Shown: in pieces, positions 1-12,705 of the stretch
Numbering within the stretch: the first letter of the stretch is position 1
How the letters are laid out: each line of letters starts with the position of its first letter
Assembly: GCA_034766995.1 (NCBI GenBank)
Contig: CM068315.1
Span: 15,353,010 to 15,417,009 of the forward strand
Length of the DNA: 64,000 nt
Direction: 5' to 3'
DNA from: Acanthacorydalis orientalis
Lineage: Eukaryota; Arthropoda; Insecta; Megaloptera; Corydalidae
Program-made: the position numbers and the translations under genes
Notes under the pieces: model-generated
Told to the model about the DNA's origin: nothing
Database searches by the model: none
What the model saw: the letters and a program-made list of their open reading frames with translations, nothing else

Positions 1-1650
1 GAAATTCTGGCTCTGTATGTTTCTACATTCTATGAGGATCATATGATCTTATATCCAAAGCAGAATGCATGAAATGATGAAATAAAAAAGATAAATCATA
101 AAGAGATGAGAGTGGATCAAAGAAAGTAAAGGGAGTTGGTGGCTTTTTTGAGATTTAAAGTGAATAATATAACAGATTTTTTAAAAAATTAACACTTAAA
201 GCATGTTTCACTTTTGGTATAATAATTGATTTTCGACATTTCAACATATTTGTCATGAGTTTATTTGAACATCGCTAGATTGACTTGTTAGTTCACTCAG
301 GTACCAATCCTCAGAAGGCATCAGATTACCATAGTATGTCACCTCTTAAGAAATGGTGTCAGAACGATTCAACAAAAAGTCCCTCTTTAACACGTAACTA
401 AAACAAACTCGTGAGAATTCTTTGCTTCGCAGAAATTGTGTGCCTACCTAATGCTCCAAGTTCATTTATTAGTGGTTGTATTTTATTTTCTAAACTGAAG
501 GCTGGTACTAGAGGAAGAAGATTCAGTATGGATAAGAAAGTACGAAAATATGTTTTTAATTCTTTTAAAAATAAAGGTTATGAATATTTTCATAGTGTTA
601 CAGAAAATTTTTATTAGACGATAATAAAAATTTATTAGAATGAAACGTGATAATTTTAAACATTTTTTTTCTTTTAAACTCATTTTCTTAATCTGACAAT
701 CTTTTCACTGTCAGAATATTATTCGGAAGTTGTCGTTAAATCCACTTTAAAAATGATTTTTTTTCTCATTCCATATACTACAAAAATTTTTGATTAAACG
801 TATTTAATAAATGATTATTAATTATTTGTGATTTTTTCTTATACGCTTTTTGATAACTATTCCACCATCCTTGGAGCATTAAATTACAGAAAAATCTGAT
901 TTGTATCTATCTTAACGCTCGCTATATGATTAATTTCATGGTACCGCATATATTTAGAATTGTATACGTATATGCGTTCAAAATAAACCACAAAAGAATG
1001 TACGGTGTATGTATAAATGTAATGAACACACAGGCACGTAAAAAATAAACAAAAATATTAAATATTTTCTTAGTCACACTTCACCTTGAAGACAGTTCGC
1101 ATGGCGTTTTTAAAATGAAAATTAATTACAAATACGTCTCATTACTGAAATTAATTTAAAAATGATGAACTAAGAAAATAATTGAACAATTATCATATTT
1201 GTCCGCTTACATTGAACACACCGTTCTTCGAGTTATTCTCTTTTTTAATTTAAAATGTTTTTTTTTATACACGAATTGTCATGAGATATTATTTTGTTGT
1301 TTATTTAATTTCGAATGAAATTCATATAGCCGGATTGTTTGTTTATGTCGATTCTAACTTCCAATTTAATTAACTCATCTTACTGATTTTAATATGTTTT
1401 ATTTTCACAGTTATTGAGTAAATATTATTAAAATGAATATTCATTCAAAAAGAAATTAATTCTTGCTGAGAGGAAATTATTTTCTTTTAATAAAAACAGA
1501 TCATTAGATACACATTAGATTTTTTGTACGATTAATTTTTGGGACATCTGTGAAATTATATAACTAAGTGTGAACAAATATCAAGACATTTCCCACAAGA
1601 AAAAGTTGTTGTAATTCAAAATGATCTCTATATAAAGAAATATAAGAAAA

Positions 1651-1840
1651 GATTGCTTTCGCAAATGAATTCTTTTTTCATCACGTAAATTATAAAAAAA
1701 TCAGGCCAAAAATGTTCAATAAATCATTATTGATTGTTGTCAATGCGCATTTAGATTACAATCCTATCATATTCAAAGTTCCAAGGTACAGATTTTTTTT
1801 TGTAGTTTGTGGGACGAAAAAAATAATTTATTAGTGAAGA
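1651..1840. repeat. Hairpin (foldback) repeat family, copy
   Basis: Left arm with CAAATGAATTCTTTTTTCA, AAATGTTCAATAAATCATTA and ATGCGCATT words; shortened right arm with GTTTGTGGGACGAAAAAAAT and TTAGTGAAGA. Family marks: an outer word GTGGCTAAATTCACTTTCAC, a middle word GTTCAATAAATCATTATTGA and an inner word ATTTCGATGGCAATGCCATC. Confidence 0.75.
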
Positions 1841-3565
1841 TTTGAATTTTTATTTTGTACAAATAAAATTTGACACTCTCATGTTTTGGATTTTGTTGTA
1901 TGCTTATTCTGCACTCTTTTCTATATTTTCTTTGTTTAAAAAAAGTGCGTATAACACAGTACGCACGTCCGTATTGAAACACCTTTACCATCGGTTAAAA
2001 TGTAAACATTTTTAAGAGCATTGTATCATGCATGATAAGCGAATGATTCAGTTTTTGTTTATTGATATTTTAAGAATCAGTTAACGAGAGAGGACAAAAG
2101 ATGGAATTTAGTATAAGAGGAAGACGGTAAATATAAAACAATAAGAATTGAATCAGAAAATTAATATTTTTTTTTAATATTTCATCAACTTTCATGATTT
2201 TTTTTAGTGGGGATTCAATTGGTATAACTGTTACTATGGGCTTATGATGACTGAAATATGAAATGCATGTTTTGGGTTATATGTTTTGAAGATATTGTGA
2301 AAAGACAGAATCTATAGTAGTACACCTATTTTTTTATCATTGCGATTATGAGATCAGTATTCATACTTAAATTAAGTTTTTCACGTAGAAAATTAACAAA
2401 TAGCGTTAAATATTCTGATGCTAAATTGACATTAAAATCTCCATTGAGAATCATTGCTAGTTTAACCTCTCCTTTGCCAAGGAATGTTGCACCTCAATGA
2501 GTAGTATTGAACGGTGTATAAAGTAGATTATATTATCCTTTTTTATTCGGAGAAATGTAATTCGCTACAATTACAATTGTTTTCTGTCTTCCATTTTACA
2601 TTCAGCAGTGCAGAATTCGCCAACTGCTGTTACCGTCACACCAAATAATTTGAATTGTGCAACAGTCATATCTATAAACGGAGTAACAATGTTAACTAAG
2701 CCGTCGATCGCTTCTACCGTCTACGCATGAGCCAACCCCCTCCCCACTATACGTACTAAAAACTTCCGTAAAACTTGTTTGTATTGGCTTTGAAAATTTA
2801 CTCCCAACGCAGCTAAAGAAGTTTCACTTCAAAAAGATTCGATTTTTCCTTACCTTGTTACTCTGAAGTAGAAGTACAGTTTCAAAAATATTATGAAAGT
2901 ATGTTTTTATATCTACTTTTCGGAAAATTTAGTACGAACGGAATACTGTCAATGCCTAAATTCGAGAAAACATTCGATCTTAGTGCAAATCGTATATAGT
3001 GGATAGAAATATTTTCAGTTATTTCTAAACGGTTACCAAAGACAAACGAATAAAATAATAAATCCATAGTTTCATAAATGATTTATCTTTTACTCTACAT
3101 ACTACAAAATATCTTTTTGATTATCACTGTTTCCTATAAAAATAGTTTCAGAATACAGTTTAATATGTAAAGATGTATTTGATTAAAAATGTTGTCATTA
3201 GAATGAAACTATATGTGAAAATATAACATTTTAGATTTGATATTTATTCATTCTATAAATAAGTAAAATTACGTACCAATTGAGACACTGTCTAATCACT
3301 AATTTTAAGCTCTCTAGATATTATTATTTGTAGTGAAATATTTATTGTGTCGAAATATTAACAATATTTCGAATAAAAAATAGAAAAGTGAGTAGCTATT
3401 ACTTATGATCTTTTTATTAAAATTTGGTACAATATCTAAATATACTATTTTATTCAGATTTCTCGTAGTAATATACAGATAAAATATAAATAATTACATT
3501 TTAGTTGTACTTAAGGTCATAATCATAGTCCCTACGAGCTAGTTGTATTCTCTTTTCTATTATAA

Positions 3566-3704
3566 TGAATTTTTCACTCTCCATATAAAATACAGAATCG
3601 TGTGTAATGATAAAAACGTTCAATAATTGATTATTTTTAATTTTTAATTATCGCTTGAATGAATTTAGATGGCGAATCTATCACTTTAGGGCGTTTATCT
3701 ACAG
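3566..3704 (+). repeat. Hairpin repeat family, single arm
   Basis: One arm only, with TTTTTCACTCTCCATATAAA, GTTCAATAATTGATTATTTT and GATGGCGAATCTATCACTTT words. Confidence 0.6.
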
Positions 3705-3760
3705 AAACTTCTTAGTACGAGATGAAACATTAATATCTAGCACGATCACAAAAACAGTTT

Positions 3761-4022
3761 TCACGCTGTGGCTATATTCACTTTTATTACAAACCATACC
3801 AAACTTTTTCAATTAAAAATATTCAATAAATTATTGGTTATCTTTAATTGTCGCTTATGCGCATTTCAATGGCAACGCCATCATCCTCAGAACGCCAAGT
3901 TACCAAAACATGGATCCGAATAAGCAAAAATTAAAAATAATCAATAATAATTTTTTGAATATTTTTGTTAGGGAAAATTTGATGTAATTTGTGGGGTGAA
4001 AAAAATAATTTATCTGTGAAAA
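3761..4022. repeat. Hairpin repeat family, full two-armed copy
   Basis: Left arm begins at GCTGTGGCTATATTCACTTT and reaches GGCAACGCCATCATCCTCAG; right arm returns through AATAATCAATAATAATTTTT to GTGGGGTGAAAAAAATAATT and CTGTGAAAAC. The arms pair over most of their length. Confidence 0.8.
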
Positions 4023-4524
4023 CCTAGTACGATATTCAAACATTTTCAATACTTTTAGAAAATGTCAGTTATCCCATTACAAAACGACTGATAAAACTAT
4101 TTATTCATTTTTTTTTACTTCCAAACTCAACCGATGTAAAACAATTTAAGTATTTCCAAAACAAGGCGCAGTAGTTTATAGCATAGCGATTTTTATTATT
4201 GAATTAATTAAATTTGTTATAACGAGTCTCATACCGAACAAAAAAATACATCAAAAATGTGTTTTTGATTATTTACAATGTTCGATAAAATATAACCTTT
4301 TCATGTAATTCGACAAATAGATGTGTTTTTTTTTCAATAAAAGTGCTGATAAGATAATTTCATTGACTGTTAATACATTTAATATACTCGTAGTCGTGAT
4401 ACAGATTGAGAACCATAATTATTTATAAATAGTATCAGCATGATAATTACATAAATTAATATTTATATTGAATGTGATTAGAGAAATTAAAAATAGTTTT
4501 ATGTAAATTTATAAAGTATATGTA

Positions 4525-4533
4525 TATATATAC

Positions 4534-4631
<98 letters not shown>

Positions 4632-4744
4632 GAATATTCGTGCAGATTCACATTAATTGCATCGAATGTAACAGATGTAAAATACTTTAAAATATATGTA
4701 AATTGTCGAACAAATAATGTCAATGAACTCATTGACAACAACAT

Positions 4745-4812
<68 letters not shown>
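4525..4812. repeat. Two (TA)n microsatellites separated by 120 bp
   Basis: (TA)n at about 4525-4628 and 4748-4812; the first has a few CA interruptions. Confidence 0.95.
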
Positions 4813-4814
<2 letters not shown>

Positions 4815-5484
4815 AAAAAACAAGACGGGAAACACAAAATTAGTCACATTTGTGCCACACTGCAGTTTTGAGAATGAGCTACCTGTCGTATCTCATCCAT
4901 ATTGATATACTTATTTGGTTCTTGATTCATTCCATGCAAATTGAATAGTTTTCACTGGAGAATGCATATGAACGAACATATATTATTGATTTATAGAAAA
5001 GTAACGACAGTGAATGCCGTATTATTATTTATAATTAAATAAAATATATTTCTAGTTGATATAACTGTATATATTTATTAAATTCTACTGCTATATATAA
5101 ACATGACATTTAAAAGAATTCAACAGAAATATTATCTTATTTAAAAAAAAGTATCAGAATAAATTGTATCTCTAAAACGTAGAATATTTAATTACTCGGA
5201 ATAGTTTCAAACATTTTTTATTTATAACACGTAACAAATAAGAACAATTGAAATTACTTTTTTGGTGTAATGTTTTTTTATAATACTTTTTTAATTAAAA
5301 TTGCTCTAATCCATAACGACATAAATTACATGATTCTTTTGTGTTAAACAAAATAACTTATAGATTAAAACCGATAATAATTTTGAAAGTAATATATGAT
5401 TTCGAAATTTGTTAATGTTAATTAAAAACGGATAATGATTAAATGCATGGTCAATATTTTTTAGTAATATTTGGTTACGAAATT

Positions 5485-5580
5485 ATAAATTTTTATTGGT
5501 ATGAGATTTTGGTTGTTGCTTATACGTATTTCGATGAGGATGTCATTATCTTCAGAGAGCCAAGATAAAGAAAAAATCTC
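5485..5580 (+). repeat. Hairpin repeat family, single arm
   Basis: Inner half of an arm: TGGTTGTTGCTTATACGTAT then GATGTCATTATCTTCAGAGA and CCAAGATAAAG. Confidence 0.6.
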
Positions 5581-6049
5581 ATTGTCTCTCTGTTTATGAT
5601 TGGTACACTTAACTCCAAAATTAAGACATTTAACCTGTTGGACTCATTATATATATATTTGGAAAAAAATTATAATTATTGTGTGTTTCTACTTATTACA
5701 ACCTGATCTTGTTGATATATTGTCCTTATGATCTTCGTCGTTTGGAATCACTCGAGTTTTTATATTCTAGTATTAATTCCAGCACGTATGCCATTGATAA
5801 ATGTTATTTAAATCTACCTGAAGATATTACACGAAGATGTGCCGAAACTAGATGTGTAAGATAAAACTTCGTGTAATTCAAAAGGAAGAAGGATATCAGG
5901 ATATTTGAAATAACCTGAAGATGTAGGCTTTAGTTCTTATTTTATCCTAATGAGCAACATTTCGTCGTTTCCTGGCGATTGAATTGCATTTACAAACGTA
6001 AAATATTTCAAATATGTATGGATATTTTGAATTTTATTTCTATTTTGGT

Positions 6050-6612
6050 CACAGATGTTTAGTTATTCATTATTGAAGAATTTTTATTATTGGTTATTTG
6101 CATTTCGATCAATGTCATCTTTAAAGTGTCAAGGTATAGAATAGTTTTAAAAAACGTTTTGCAGAAAAAATATATGAAAAAGTATGAAATCTGCTTAGGA
6201 CAAATATCATTCCTTTTTCTTACTTATAGATATTTAATCTTCTATCTTAATGTAAAATCTGAAAAAATCAGTCAATTATATATAATGCACAGATTTTTTT
6301 TAAAAAAATTTAGTAAAGTGTTTGATATTTTTTTTATCACAATATAATTATGACTCTGTAGCTAAATTCATTTTTTATTACACTGTAGCTAAATTCACCG
6401 GAATAATTCAGTTGTAAAAGTTCATTTTGCATTTTGTGGTGGAAAAAAATAATTTTTCGTTCCAAAAACAGCAAAATATTTTTCTGTACCTTGGTGCTCT
6501 GAAGATGTTGGAAGATATAAGAAACAATCTAATATTCTGAATAATAATTTATGTAAAATTTTTGACCACAAAAAATTGTCTGTAGGTTGAAAAACGAGTT
6601 AATTTGTGAAAA
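6050..6612. repeat. Hairpin repeat family, clustered arms
   Basis: A left arm at about 6050-6145, a direct duplication of the outer word CTGTAGCTAAATTCA at 6355 and 6383, then an inverted arm (ACCTTGGTGCTCTGAAGATG to GGTTGAAAAACGAGTTAATT) ending at 6612. Looks like nested or rearranged copies. Confidence 0.6.
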
Positions 6613-6894
6613 TAGTAGTATTAATAATGAATTCCTGTCTAGTTCATCAAAAGTATTCTTTCATCTACAAACATCTCTTAAGAATAAATTAAAAATTGAA
6701 TTAAATTTACATTCATTTCGTTATGTCAGCGATAAAGAGACAACAAACAATAGCAATCATAAGAAAGGCGACATAAATAATAGTTAAATGAGATTGTAGG
6801 CGAAGAAAATAAAAAGTTTTCTTCTTTATTCTATTACATTGTAAATCACTAAAGAAGTTTTGGCAAATAAATCAATATTACAAAACACTTAACA

Positions 6895-7092
6895 TTCTTT
6901 TAATATGTGTTCAATAATTGTTCATTGTTCATTTTTATCATTTATAAGTATTTCGATATTGATACAATTATCTTCAAAACGCAGGATACAGAAAATCTCA
7001 TAAAATCATTATGACATTTTTATAAACAATTTATGAGCATTTTTAGAACTATTTTGTGGCGTTTGGGGTAGTGATTTATTTATGGAAGTGTG
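6895..7092. repeat. Hairpin repeat family, diverged copy
   Basis: Left arm GTTCAATAATTGTTCATTGT to ATTATCTTCAAAACGCAGGA; right arm reduced to TTTTGTGGCGTTTGGGGTAG and a terminal TTTATGGAAGTG. Confidence 0.55.
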
Positions 7093-7455
7093 TTTAATAA
7101 CTAAGTCAAAATAGAATCACTAGAGATCATTAAATATTGTATTTGGGTTAAAACTAATTAATTTCTATTTTTCATTATATTTTCATGAATAATTTTATGT
7201 ATTTGCATACTTTAATAATGACATAAAAAAATGATAACTGTACATTCTAATAATTGACATGCGTTGGTTCAATACAGATTGTTCTACGTTTATTTTTATT
7301 CCTTGTTTTTTTTTTCACGTACAGCACATATAAATTATTTGACATATATTGAAAAATATTTTCGATGACTAACAAATGATTCGGATATCAAAGATCAAAG
7401 TTCAACTCTGATAGAATCGACTGAAATCTGTAAACAAATTAAGTAAATACGCCAC

Positions 7456-7613
7456 CTGTGTTCAGAAATCCTTGCAGTGAACACATAGCTGAGCACTAGG
7501 CACGCTGTAAAAATGAACGGCACGCACAGGAGGGCCAAGTTCCGTTTCTGGTATTTCCCGAAATCACCGAGCTCCTGCAGCACGATATCGAAATCAATTT
7601 TTTTTGATGCCAT
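7456..7613 (-). CDS. SLC22-type transporter paralogue A, first coding exon (partial gene)
   Basis: This is the first coding exon of an organic cation/carnitine transporter-like gene (major facilitator superfamily, SLC22 group, plasma membrane). The ATG is at 7613, and the encoded 52 residues open MASKKIDFDIVLQELGDFG and continue through a KYQKRN motif into the first membrane helix. The exon closes at AG before a GT donor (7455-7454). Its length (158 bp), phase and sequence match exon 1 of the complete gene at 34803-21550, including the KIDxD, GxFGKYQKRN, VPFIF and SYVF blocks. An in-frame GTG three codons upstream is unlikely to be the start. No later exon is recognisable between 1 and 7455, so the remainder should lie left of the window behind a first intron of at least 7.4 kb; alternatively this is an orphan exon. 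The reading frame is intact. The family call is strong; whether the gene is functional is unknown. Confidence 0.82.
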
Positions 7614-8434
7614 TTTCGTCACAATGAATTCGTTCGTGACTATTTACGCTCTTCCACAATTTGAATAAAATAATACTGCTATTTTTAACTTAGTGTTTTA
7701 TTTATGTACACACGAACACAGCACACTCGCGTTGAATTGTTTTTGAAAAAAAAATACCACTGTAAGTGCAGAAAAAAAAGATGTTTATCGTTTTGCCGGC
7801 GAAATTCTTTCACTCGTCTAGTTCAATGTTAAAATTTTCTCATCTTCCAACTCGTCTTTAGCGCACCGGTCGCTATAATAAACATAAAATGTGTTCAAAT
7901 GGTATTCTCTACAACCCGCCACTATTCAGTGCTTGTATTCGACTGTGGCATGACCATTATGTTTCTGGAAATATATTCTGATACACATGTGTGTATGCAA
8001 AAGTAGTGAATGCTTTCTATGACAATTCAGTTCCGGATTAAGCCAGTTTTAATAAACGGACGCGATGGATGTAATAACTGACAGGACGGGGCGTCGTAGA
8101 CAACGTGTACGGTTCTCTTGTTATTATTTCTACTCTTTTTTTGATATAAATAATAATTATACATCTGGCACGAAGAGAAAACAACACGCATCGAAATGCA
8201 GTCTAAATGGAGAAAAAACCGTTTCAGAAAAAAGAACAACCGTATTAATCTAAAAAGTGTGACGATTTCTTTATTAAAACAGATCCACTTGTTCAATTGT
8301 GTTGCTGTTTTTGAAGTTTACTTTCTTTAATTTTGACTCGTTTATCGATACGTTCAGTTCATTGATCCATTTCTCATTTAACCTAGTTATATTTTTCATT
8401 TTTTTTTCTTAATCTATAATATAAGGTGAAATCG

Positions 8435-8590
8435 AAAAGTGAATTTCCTTATTCAATAATTAATAAATAGGCTTTAATTTTTAATTGGACAAAAACGTTT
8501 AATAAATATTTATTGTTTATTTTTGACCGTTGATTATGCATATTTCGATGGTAATGCTACCATCTTCTGAGCTTCAAGATACAAAACAAT
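8435..8590 (+). repeat. Hairpin repeat family, single arm
   Basis: AACGTTTAATAAATATTTAT, GATTATGCATATTTCGATGG and GCTACCATCTTCTGAGCTTC follow the family order. Confidence 0.6.
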
Positions 8591-9000
8591 ATGAAGTTTT
8601 TTATTTTTTAATCAAACAAATTATACAAAGATTTGGCTAGCTAATGTTCAGTTTATTTTTTAATACAGTCAATGTATTTATTCTCAAAACGGAAGATCAA
8701 ACAGCCAAAACCCCGATAAAATATTTCTTCTACAGATAAAGAATACAGTTTTCTGTTCGACACTATATATCTGGATAGTTAATTAAAAGAGTACTATAAT
8801 GTTTGGCATCGGATTATTGATAAGTTAACCACAAGGTACTAAATTTTCATTTTTCACGTTTTTTATAGTTTTTATTTAACATCAGAGAGACAGCAACTTA
8901 TTTCTTTTCTCTCAATTTTTCTTCGTAGATATTTTATTAGTAAAAATACAACGTGAAGGAATAGCTTTACTAAAATATGAAAATAAGATCAGTTACAATA

Positions 9001-9180
9001 CAGTTCTAACACTGTGGTTAAATTTAATCCCACAAGTGAATTGTTTTTTCATTGCCGCACAAAACCTTATAAAATTTCTCTGTTAAAATTATTCAGTGAA
9101 TCATTATTGATAATTTCTGATTGTTGCTTACGCACATTTTGATGATAATGTCTTCAGAGCATCAAGATACAGAAATATCT
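9001..9180 (+). repeat. Hairpin repeat family, complete left arm
   Basis: Shows the extended outer end CAGTTCTAACACTGTGGTTA, then the usual middle and inner words to TCTTCAGAGCATCAAGATAC. A short second piece is at 9525-9600. Confidence 0.7.
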
Positions 9181-10663
9181 GGTACAATGTATAGAAAAAT
9201 CAAAGAATGTTATGATAAGATACAATCGGGGAATTTTAAGCACAAAATACTATGGTCTCTTATCAATTTACCTATTCCACTCCTCGCGTTGAAATACTCA
9301 TGCTGTCATCGTCAAGAAATCGAGGCCGCTTGTATTTCTAGTATAAATTCTGAGAATTGTACAGGTCTAATTAATAAGATAAATGCGAAATTAATTTATA
9401 TTGATTTATAGCATTTGTTCGCAGAGTAAATTCCTAACAGGTCATTGTCTTTTTACTACATTTCTCATTCACAACATTCTATAAAACGATCAAATGTTTG
9501 AAAATCGCATTCTAAATTTAAGAAATGAATTATTTTTTCACTCCACAAACCACAAAGATTTTTTTCTGAAGAAATAGATCAATGATTAAACATTAAAATA
9601 AGATCAGTCACAGATTGTATAAGAAATAAATGTAAACAACATGATAAACATAAAAAATAATATTAAGAAGAATGGAGAAAATTTTCTATTTAAATAATAT
9701 CATATGTGATGAATGAATAAAGTATGAAGCAAATTTCAAAATTAACATAAAATAGAAAAATAAATGAAATAACATAAGAAGTAATCAGGTTTTCATTTTA
9801 TTTGTATTCACCAGCGAAATTTCAACACTAAGACGCTTAATATATTCAAATCCAGTTGAAACACACTTTTAGTGCTAAAGACTAAATTAAGAAATCAGGG
9901 TCTGATTATTTCAGATCTAAGCTAATACTATCGGACACAAAAGCTGTTGTCGAGATCCTGTAGCCCCGGTATGGCCAGTAACATCGCGATTTACAAACAA
10001 TACGACCAAATACTCAAATAATAAAAAAATATTTTAGATTAAAAATGAACCCTTTTAAAAAGATGGAAGAATAAAACAATGTCATTAAGATAGTAACAAA
10101 TTGATTGAAAGAGAATATTGCATTTTATTCACAAAGTTGCAAACTGTCTCCAAAGTACGCTTGGAGTTAAAGAAGACATCAACTTTGATAAAGTTTTTTT
10201 CATTAAAATAAAATAGTCTTCAAGTATTGATTATCTTATAAGTTACTTACTATATTATATGAGTGAGCAGATTGCTTAAAAATAACTGGAATTCCAGATA
10301 GGATTCTAAAAGGGATTTTTTAATTATCCAGATTGAAGAATACGATTTTGAACCAATGTCTCAACACTTGAGACAAAATGATCGTCGCTAAAAATTCTAA
10401 ACAAAATAAAAAACGGAGTGAATAAATGTAAAAAAAGGTTTGTTTAAAAATCGAAAACTGAATTGGTTGTGAATTTGTAATCAGCTCCTTGAGCCATCCC
10501 TCACTGCGAATACCGACCACTGAAGCTCACAACTCGAATCGCCGAAATGATTTTGTAGAGGATTTTCGCTAAAAGAAGAAACACTTTTTTATAGCTTCTT
10601 GAGTTTATCCATTGGATTTTCAGATAGTCCACGACAAAATCTTATTAACCTACAATTCGGGTA

Positions 10664-10935
10664 CTAGTTTCATTCATTTTTACAAATTAATTCCTTTTTC
10701 GTCCCACAAACCATAAAAAATTCTAATCAAAAAATGTTCAATAGATCATTATTGATTGTTGTTTATGCGCATGTGAATAGAGATTATATCATCTTCAGAG
10801 CGTTAAGGTGGAAAAATATGATTTTTTGTACCTTGGAGCTCTGAAGATGATTCGTACAAGCAACAACCAAAAATGATCAATAATGATTAATTGAACATTT
10901 ATGACAGAATTTTTTATTTTTTATTGCATTATGGA
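10664..10935. repeat. Hairpin repeat family, full two-armed copy
   Basis: Left arm TACAAATTAATTCCTTTTTC to ATCATCTTCAGAGCGTTAAG; right arm ACCTTGGAGCTCTGAAGATG back through AATGATCAATAATGATTAAT. A clear inverted pair with a loop of about 20 bp. Confidence 0.8.
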
Positions 10936-11345
10936 AAATGGATTTATGTATGAAGATAGATTCAGAGCTACGGTATGAGAAATGTACATTGGTATGTCTC
11001 TGAATCATCGCCAAGAAATCTGTATTTAATTTTAACTCGAGGTCGTTTGAAAAAACGTGCGTGAACAAATTCATAAAATTTCGATCTGACGTCTCTCAAC
11101 TAATTTTTTAATCCGTCTCTGGAACTTTCATTAGATTAACACGGATAGACTTAGAGTATGTTTTGTTTTGACTGCTATTCGTAAATATTACCATCTCCAC
11201 TAAAAGATTAATAAAATGAGTATATATTGGCAAACATTCATTCATTGTCCCTGAGCCAAAACTAATGTACGGTCACACGTGCAATTCACGAAGCAAGGCC
11301 AAATATAGATTCATAATACAAATTATTATCAAATAACACCTCGAA

Positions 11346-11368
11346 TATATATATATATATATATATAT
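11346..11368. repeat. (TA)n microsatellite
   Basis: Short uninterrupted TA run. Confidence 0.9.
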
Positions 11369-11700
11369 TTATACTGATAGATAAATATATATTTACATTG
11401 TATCATATCAGCTGTATACAAAAAATTCCTACAACCACATGATATTGCAACGTCTGCCCTAATTCTTCGACTATACGAGTATTCTACGCATCGAACGAGA
11501 CGGACAAAACCACAATGTTTTAATTGAAACGATAATAATTTCATATGGCCTTGTAGATGAATGCAAAAAGAACAAAAAGTGCTATAGGAAACCTGCTGTA
11601 TAATAGAAATCGATTTTATATATTTAACATTTTAGGATATTTGTATTATTATTGTTTTAGTCAGCTGTTGAGTATGTCCAGATTTAATAAAAAAAACAAG

Positions 11701-11940
11701 GTCTCACTTTCACAAATTAATTCCTTTTTCACTCTACAAGGAACGTAAAAAATTCTTGTGAAATGTTAATAAATTATTAATGATTTTTGATTATTTGACC
11801 CTCTGAAGGTGATCACATCGTCATCGTCGAAATGCATATGAGCAACAATGAAAAATGATCGATAATGATTTATTGAATCTTTTTGATCAGATACATTTTT
11901 ATGATTTCTGGAGTGAAAAAGAATTTATTTGAGAAAGGAT
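11701..11940. repeat. Hairpin repeat family, two-armed copy with deleted loop
   Basis: CACTTTCACAAATTAATTCC on the left and GAGTGAAAAAGAATTTATTT on the right; the inner part passes through CCCTCTGAAGGTGATCACAT. Confidence 0.75.
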
Positions 11941-12360
11941 GTTAACTACCTACAATAATTTATTAACTACCAGATCGATCAATATTTAATACTAATTTTA
12001 ATTAAAACATCTTTATTTTTTTTGATTTGTTTTTATTTTTTCTTTATACAAAAACATCTGTTCAATGGATAAAAGAAGACTTCTTTTTGAAGTGATATAG
12101 TATCTTTTGATGACTAAAACTATGATAATTATATTGAAAAAAGAGGAGTGATGTAAAAATTATACAAAAAAACATATATAGAGTTGGAGTAGGTGTTTTT
12201 TTATGAGTAAACATTAATTTTATGCCTTTAAATTGATCCATTCATAACCCTGTTTTAAAATTTTATCGTTATTTTAGGATTTTGAATTCCAACCTTAACA
12301 TTTAAAAATACTATATGTCTTGGCCAATCAGTTGGAATAACCTCACAAAACAGTAGTGAC

Positions 12361-12705
12361 CATGATGGCGTCCGAAAGCAGCATATTAAGCATTGGATAC
12401 TTTCCGTATTTAAGTTGAAAAAAATGATGCTGAGGCCACGAGAATGATTTGTTCAGCTACGGGGGAAGGTGTTGTGATGCATAAAACATGTAAAAAATGC
12501 TAAAACAGAGGAAGAGGTCCGAAAATGCATTACGACTTCGACTCGAAGCCGCTGTCTTTTTTTCGACAAGGGATTTGTCAGTTAACAGACAGATGGAACA
12601 AAGCTATATAAAAGAATGGGTGATATTTTGAAGATTGAAATGTATTCCATTTTCCCGCAATCAATCATTTTCTATTAAAAATGCACAAAATTAATTCGTA
12701 CACCT
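12361..12705 (+). mobile_element. Internally deleted mariner, copy 1 of a pair
   Basis: Translation gives KKNDAEATRMICSATGEGVV (mariner N-terminal helix region) followed after a short gap by SFFRQGICQLTDRWNKAI*KNG*YF (mariner C-terminal FYxxGIxxLxxRWxxxI block). The whole catalytic core is missing. A sister copy with the same deletion is at 21115-21440. Confidence 0.6.

Larger units (their letters stand above)
1..7455. other. Region left of transporter exon A: repeats, no exon found
   Basis: If paralogue A continues left, this is its first intron. It holds hairpin-repeat copies and the double (TA)n, but I see no sequence matching SLC22 exon 2 (CHIPEC, CDQFVF) on the minus strand. A less AT-rich piece at 2560-2790 is unexplained. 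Confidence 0.5.

Noticed and set aside
4499..4905. Open frames of 60-110 codons made of IYIYIY repeats (also near 50611, 51946, 53877 and 56005)
   Set aside because: They are translations of (TA)n microsatellites.
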